DNA of 8,755 nt from BRH-c54 sp032251145 (lineage in GTDB: Bacteria; Bacteroidota; Bacteroidia; Flavobacteriales_E; Vicingaceae): NCBI GenBank assembly GCA_032251145.1, contig JAVVER010000131.1:1-8755 (forward strand). The letters are read 5' to 3'. Of this stretch, positions 6,401-8,755 are shown piece by piece. The position numbers and the translations under genes are program-made. Within the stretch, counting starts at the first letter, position 1. Every line of letters begins with the position of its first letter. A model generated the notes under the pieces. That model ran no database searches and was not told the DNA's origin. It saw only the letters and a program-made list of their open reading frames with translations.

Positions 6401-7257
6401 TGGGACACCCTAGAAAAATTTATTAATATTCTGGATTAATTCCTTTTGATTTTCATCCATTTTTAGGACAATCTTTGTGCAATGAAGTGATTCTGTAAGT
6501 GTGATATCCATTTGATACATACTATGAGTTAGTTCGGCAGCTTTCTCAATAGATAGTGGTTCAATACCCTTTCGAGTTCTTTATAGATCTGATCAGCTGC
6601 AAATGACAGGCAAATATGTGCTTCAATTCTTTTTCATAAACGATGATAAAAAGGACGTATTCGTAAATCAGTTTTGGACATTCGAAAAGCTTTTTCGTTA
6701 TGCCATAAGTTTTTTTAATTGGCTATAATTTCTTCTGGTTTTAGAGTGCAATTGGTAACATATCCTTTTAAGCCATCCCATATTTTATCCTTTTCAAACT
6801 TTTCTTTATCATGGCTAATTCATTGATAACGATATAAATATTCAATGGTTTTGAGTTTGCTTAGCAGATAAGCTAATTGAGTAATAACTAAATGTCTAAA
6901 CAAAGGTTCGTTTATTGTTTTGAAGCCAATAAAATCAAAGATTTTACCAAAAACCAATTCAGAACCAATGGTTCGTATTTGTGCATTTTGAACTTCACTC
7001 AAAAAGGATTCTATTAAAACGTCTTTCTCAAAAATAAATAAACTACGGTTGGATTCTAAACGCTGAATTTCCAGCTTAGCGTTTAATTCTAGCCTAAAAA
7101 TAATTGTTGGGTCTGCAGAACTCCCAAAAGATTTTATAACTTTATACTTGTCATGAGTTTTAGATACTATCTGAACACTTATACTACCTGATTTGCTCCT
7201 CTTTTTCCTTACAAACATTTAGCTAAAATAAACAAAAAAAAATGGGTGGAACACCCA
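6401..7257 (-). mobile_element. Internally deleted IS1634-like element
   Basis: The stretch holds a broken transposase reading right to left and ends in related tips: TGGGACACCCT (6401-6411) on the left and TGGGTGGAACACCCA (7243-7257) on the right, the latter a perfect 6-bp palindrome around GAA. Read outward, both ends contain GGGTG followed by CCC, so they can be taken as imperfect terminal inverted repeats. The length of about 0.86 kb is roughly half of a complete element of this family, in line with loss of the middle of the transposase. No target-site duplication is obvious, so exact borders are provisional. Confidence 0.55.
6410..7218 (-). pseudogene. IS1634-family transposase, broken, catalytic core deleted
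   Basis: The N-terminal 132 residues (ATG at 7218, starting MFVRKKRSKSGSISVQ) match the opening of Bacteroidota IS1634-type transposases as I know them, ending in a KLKTIEYLYRYQ block and a TGA at 6820-6822. Directly after this stop, in the same frame, the C-terminal part appears: HDKEKFEKDKIWDGLKGY, then LWHNEKAFRMSKTDLRIRPF and a HRL-x-KRIEAHICLSFA block. It contains two more in-frame stops (TAA 6715-6717 and TGA 6634-6636, the latter at a position where relatives have Arg) and a frameshift near 6550-6558, after which KAAELTHSMYQMD and LKMDENQKEL are readable to a TAG at 6410-6412. The middle, with the main part of the DDE catalytic domain, is missing. The enzyme cannot be active. Confidence 0.85.
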
Positions 7258-7277
7258 AAAAATCATTTTTAGAATTT

Positions 7278-7760
7278 TTAACAACTACAAACCAATGCTT
7301 TACGAAATTTGTTTTTTAGACTGTGGAAAACAGGATTAAATATTCCATATTTGTTTTTTATATCCGCTGTAAAAGGTAATTGAACTGTAGAACCATCAAT
7401 TGACAAAACTCGCAATCCTTTATATAAAACTATATTCTCATCATTATCGCTATAAAATTCTTCCAAGATGAGATGATTAAGGTCATAAAATAAATCTGGC
7501 TTTAACTTCGTCCTTTTTTGTATAAAAGCACTTGAACTAATTCTTTTTACTGAGGTGTTAAGCACACTAAAAAAATTGTTTAGTTCTATTTGGATAGTCT
7601 TACGAAGTAACCGAAACATACACAAAACTATATATTCAAAAGGTAATTTTCGTTTTCTTGAAAAGTCTTGTTTGCTTACTTTATATTTTATTTTTGTGTC
7701 TTGTGAAAAAATAAATGTGTTACTTATATTAATGTATTTTGATGTAGATTTTGTTGCCAT
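7278..7760 (-). pseudogene. IS4-family transposase, truncated to its N-terminal part
   Basis: The 160-residue frame (start 7760) looks like the beginning of an IS4-type DDE transposase: KLPFEYIVLCMFRLLRKTIQ (38-57), a SSSAFIQKRTKLKP block (76-89) typical of the substrate-recognition region, and LSIDGSTVQLP (119-129), where Asp122 is the first catalytic aspartate. After KNKYGIF (135-141) the expected remainder with the second Asp and the Glu is absent; the frame ends in about 20 unrelated-looking residues. Complete members are roughly 380-450 residues. The break lies next to the IS1634-like remnant, so an insertion or a deletion between the two elements is likely. Whether the last 20 residues are the true C-terminus brought close by an internal deletion cannot be decided here. 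Confidence 0.75.
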
Positions 7761-7858
7761 TTTTTATCGCAAAACAAAATCAATCTTACTATTTAATTCA
7801 TTATTAAAAAAACAAGTCATTAATAGTCAGCTATTTAATTTCTTAATTTAATTACATT

Positions 7859-7876
7859 GCCAGCGTGGAAGCTGGC
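7859..7876. repeat. GC-rich REP-like hairpin
   Basis: GCCAGC (7859-7864) and GCTGGC (7871-7876) form a perfect 6-bp stem around GTGGAA. It stands out in very AT-rich DNA between the transposase remnant and the 3' end of tpx. On the minus strand it lies 68 bp beyond the tpx stop and lacks a T run, so it is at best a weak terminator; it may instead be a dispersed repeat. Confidence 0.4.
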
Positions 7877-7943
7877 GAAAATGGAGGTAGCAGTTTTAAC
7901 CAATTTTATATAGACCCAATTAGAAATTGAACGTAAATTCAAA

Positions 7944-8441
7944 TTAAAGAGCTGCTAGTGCTTTGTCATAATCAGGTTCTTGAGCTATTTCAGGAACTTG
8001 TTCCGTGTAAATAACTTTTTCATTTTCATCAAGAATCACTATGCATCTAGAGTGTAACCCTGAAAAAGGAGCTTCAATAATTTCTAACCCGTAATCCTTA
8101 CCAAATTTTCCTGTTTTAAAATCAGATAATACAACAACGTTTTCAATACCTTCTGCACCGCAAAAACGACTTTGAGCAAAAGGTAAATCTCTTGAAATAC
8201 ATAATACTTTTGTGTTTTCTAAATCTGCTGCTACTTTGTTAAAGTTTCTTACTGATGCTGCACAAATACCTGTATCTATACTAGGGAAAATATTTAATAT
8301 TAATTTACTTCCTTTAAAATCATTTAATGTTTTAGTACTTAAATCAGCTGCTACTAACTGAAAATCTTTTGCTTGAGAACCAACTGAAGGTAATGTTCCA
8401 CTGGTATTAATTTCGTTTCCTTTAAATTTAATTTTTGCCAT
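7944..8441 (-). CDS. tpx: Thiol peroxidase Tpx (atypical 2-Cys peroxiredoxin)
   Basis: This 165-residue protein reduces H2O2 and alkyl hydroperoxides using electrons from thioredoxin. The peroxidatic site is FPSIDTGICAASVRNFN (52-68) with Cys60 and the helper Thr57; the resolving Cys is Cys94 in FAQSRFCGAEG (88-98), the spacing expected for Tpx. The second active-site Arg is likely Arg132 in HSRCIVILDE. Two extra Cys (81 and 133) are present. Length is normal and there is no signal peptide, so it acts in the cytoplasm. The gene is divergent from the gene at the right edge, with 154 bp between the tpx start codon and the short leader ORF. Confidence 0.95.
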   Translation of the reverse strand: MAKIKFKGNEINTSGTLPSVGSQAKDFQLVAADLSTKTLNDFKGSKLILNIFPSIDTGICAASVRNFNKVAADLENTKVLCISRDLPFAQSRFCGAEGIENVVVLSDFKTGKFGKDYGLEIIEAPFSGLHSRCIVILDENEKVIYTEQVPEIAQEPDYDKALAAL

Positions 8442-8465
8442 GTTGCTTTTAATTTTTTGATGCTG

Positions 8466-8499
8466 CTAAATTAATGGTTTAAAACTTCTTTCTTTCAAA
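8466..8499 (-). promoter_or_regulatory. Possible tpx promoter
   Basis: On the minus strand TTTG (8496-8499) is followed after 22 bases by TAATTTAG (8466-8473), which differs from TAnnTTTG at one base. The -7-like box ends 24 bases before the tpx start, the same distance as in slyD. The spacer is longer than the 20 bases seen in the two better promoters here, so confidence is limited. Confidence 0.3.
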
Positions 8500-8543
8500 A
8501 GACAATCATTTTATTCTTAAAAAAAACCAACATCATTATCATT

Positions 8544-8575
8544 TTTGGAATTAGCTCTAAATAATAGTACCTTTG
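8544..8575 (+). promoter_or_regulatory. Bacteroidota-type promoter for the right-edge gene
   Basis: TTTG (8544-8547) and TACCTTTG (8568-8575) match the -33 and -7 elements exactly with a 20-base spacer, identical to the slyD promoter. The predicted start is near 8582, giving a leader of about 120 bases before the ATG at 8702. Confidence 0.7.
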
Positions 8576-8595
8576 CTCAAAATCAATCAAAAAAA

Positions 8596-8646
8596 ATGAT
8601 TTTCTATTTAATTTCAACTTTTCTTTTATCGTATTTCTATCGCTGA
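8596..8646 (+). CDS. Possible 16-residue leader peptide
   Basis: An ATG at 8596, just after an A8 run and about 14 bases after the predicted transcription start, opens MIFYLISTFLLSYFYR and a TGA at 8644-8646. It is hydrophobic and rich in Phe, Tyr and Leu. The inverted repeat AAAATCA (8579-8585) and TGATTTT (8597-8603) covers its start codon. Such an upstream ORF could influence the downstream gene, but a chance frame is quite possible. Confidence 0.2.
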   Translation: MIFYLISTFLLSYFYR

Positions 8647-8701
8647 CATTTCTTGCTATTTTTTTTTAACTTATTAATTCAAAAAAAAATCAAGAAAACC
8701 A

Positions 8702-8755
8702 ATGGAAATTTTACTTATAACACCACAAACAGGAAAACACTCAATTTATAACGAC
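8702..8755 (+). CDS. Unidentified gene, 3' partial at the window edge
   Basis: The frame starts MEILLITPQTGKHSIYND and is still open at the last base, so only 18 codons are visible. The A-rich context just upstream (AAGAAAACC) and a strong promoter match about 125 bases before support a real start. The opening hydrophobic strand suggests a cytoplasmic alpha/beta fold, but the fragment is too short to name a family. Confidence 0.5.
   Translation, partial: MEILLITPQTGKHSIYND

Noticed and set aside
7555..7851. Plus-strand frame opposite the IS4-like transposase start
   Set aside because: It mostly overlaps recognisable transposase sequence on the other strand and has no features of its own.

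Overview
The window is AT-rich DNA that looks like a member of the Bacteroidota, probably a flavobacterial-type lineage. Start codons are preceded by A-rich stretches instead of clear Shine-Dalgarno sites. Two upstream regions match the Bacteroidota promoter pattern TTTG-N20-TAnnTTTG. The proteins are of the types common in that phylum: a Bacteroidota-style Mur ligase, a YwqK/MORN-like secreted protein, a SlyD-like FKBP isomerase and a Tpx peroxidase.

Layout. (1) 1-903: the 3' part of a large coiled-coil protein gene that runs in from the left edge. (2) 986-1546: a small putative lipoprotein of unknown function. (3) 1547-1837: a gap holding a relatively GC-rich patch that can fold (inverted repeats, a 12-bp direct repeat). 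(4) 1838-5437: three co-directional genes with short gaps, a NhaC-type Na+/H+ antiporter, a secreted MORN/YwqK-like protein and a Mpl-like Mur ligase; they could be one transcript. (5) 5438-5795: a gap with short degenerate repeats, a doubtful small membrane ORF on the minus strand, and a good promoter for the next gene. (6) 5796-6272: a SlyD-like peptidyl-prolyl isomerase followed by a clear intrinsic terminator. (7) 6401-7760: two different broken transposases on the minus strand, side by side; the first (IS1634-like) has lost its middle and carries stops and a frameshift, and the second (IS4-like) keeps only its N-terminal third or so. (8) 7944-8441, minus strand: thiol peroxidase Tpx. (9) From 8544 a strong promoter match on the plus strand drives a gene starting at 8702 that leaves the window; a 16-residue leader-like ORF lies in its 5' UTR.

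The intact genes are mostly envelope and housekeeping functions: ion homeostasis, peptidoglycan ligation or recycling, protein folding and peroxide removal. I see no defence system, biosynthetic cluster, CRISPR array, rRNA or tRNA. The less ordinary items are the foldable patch at about 1628-1762, the two side-by-side internally deleted transposase remnants, a palindrome covering the slyD -33 box, and the possible leader peptide at the right edge. I do not see convincing evidence of a novel multi-gene system here.
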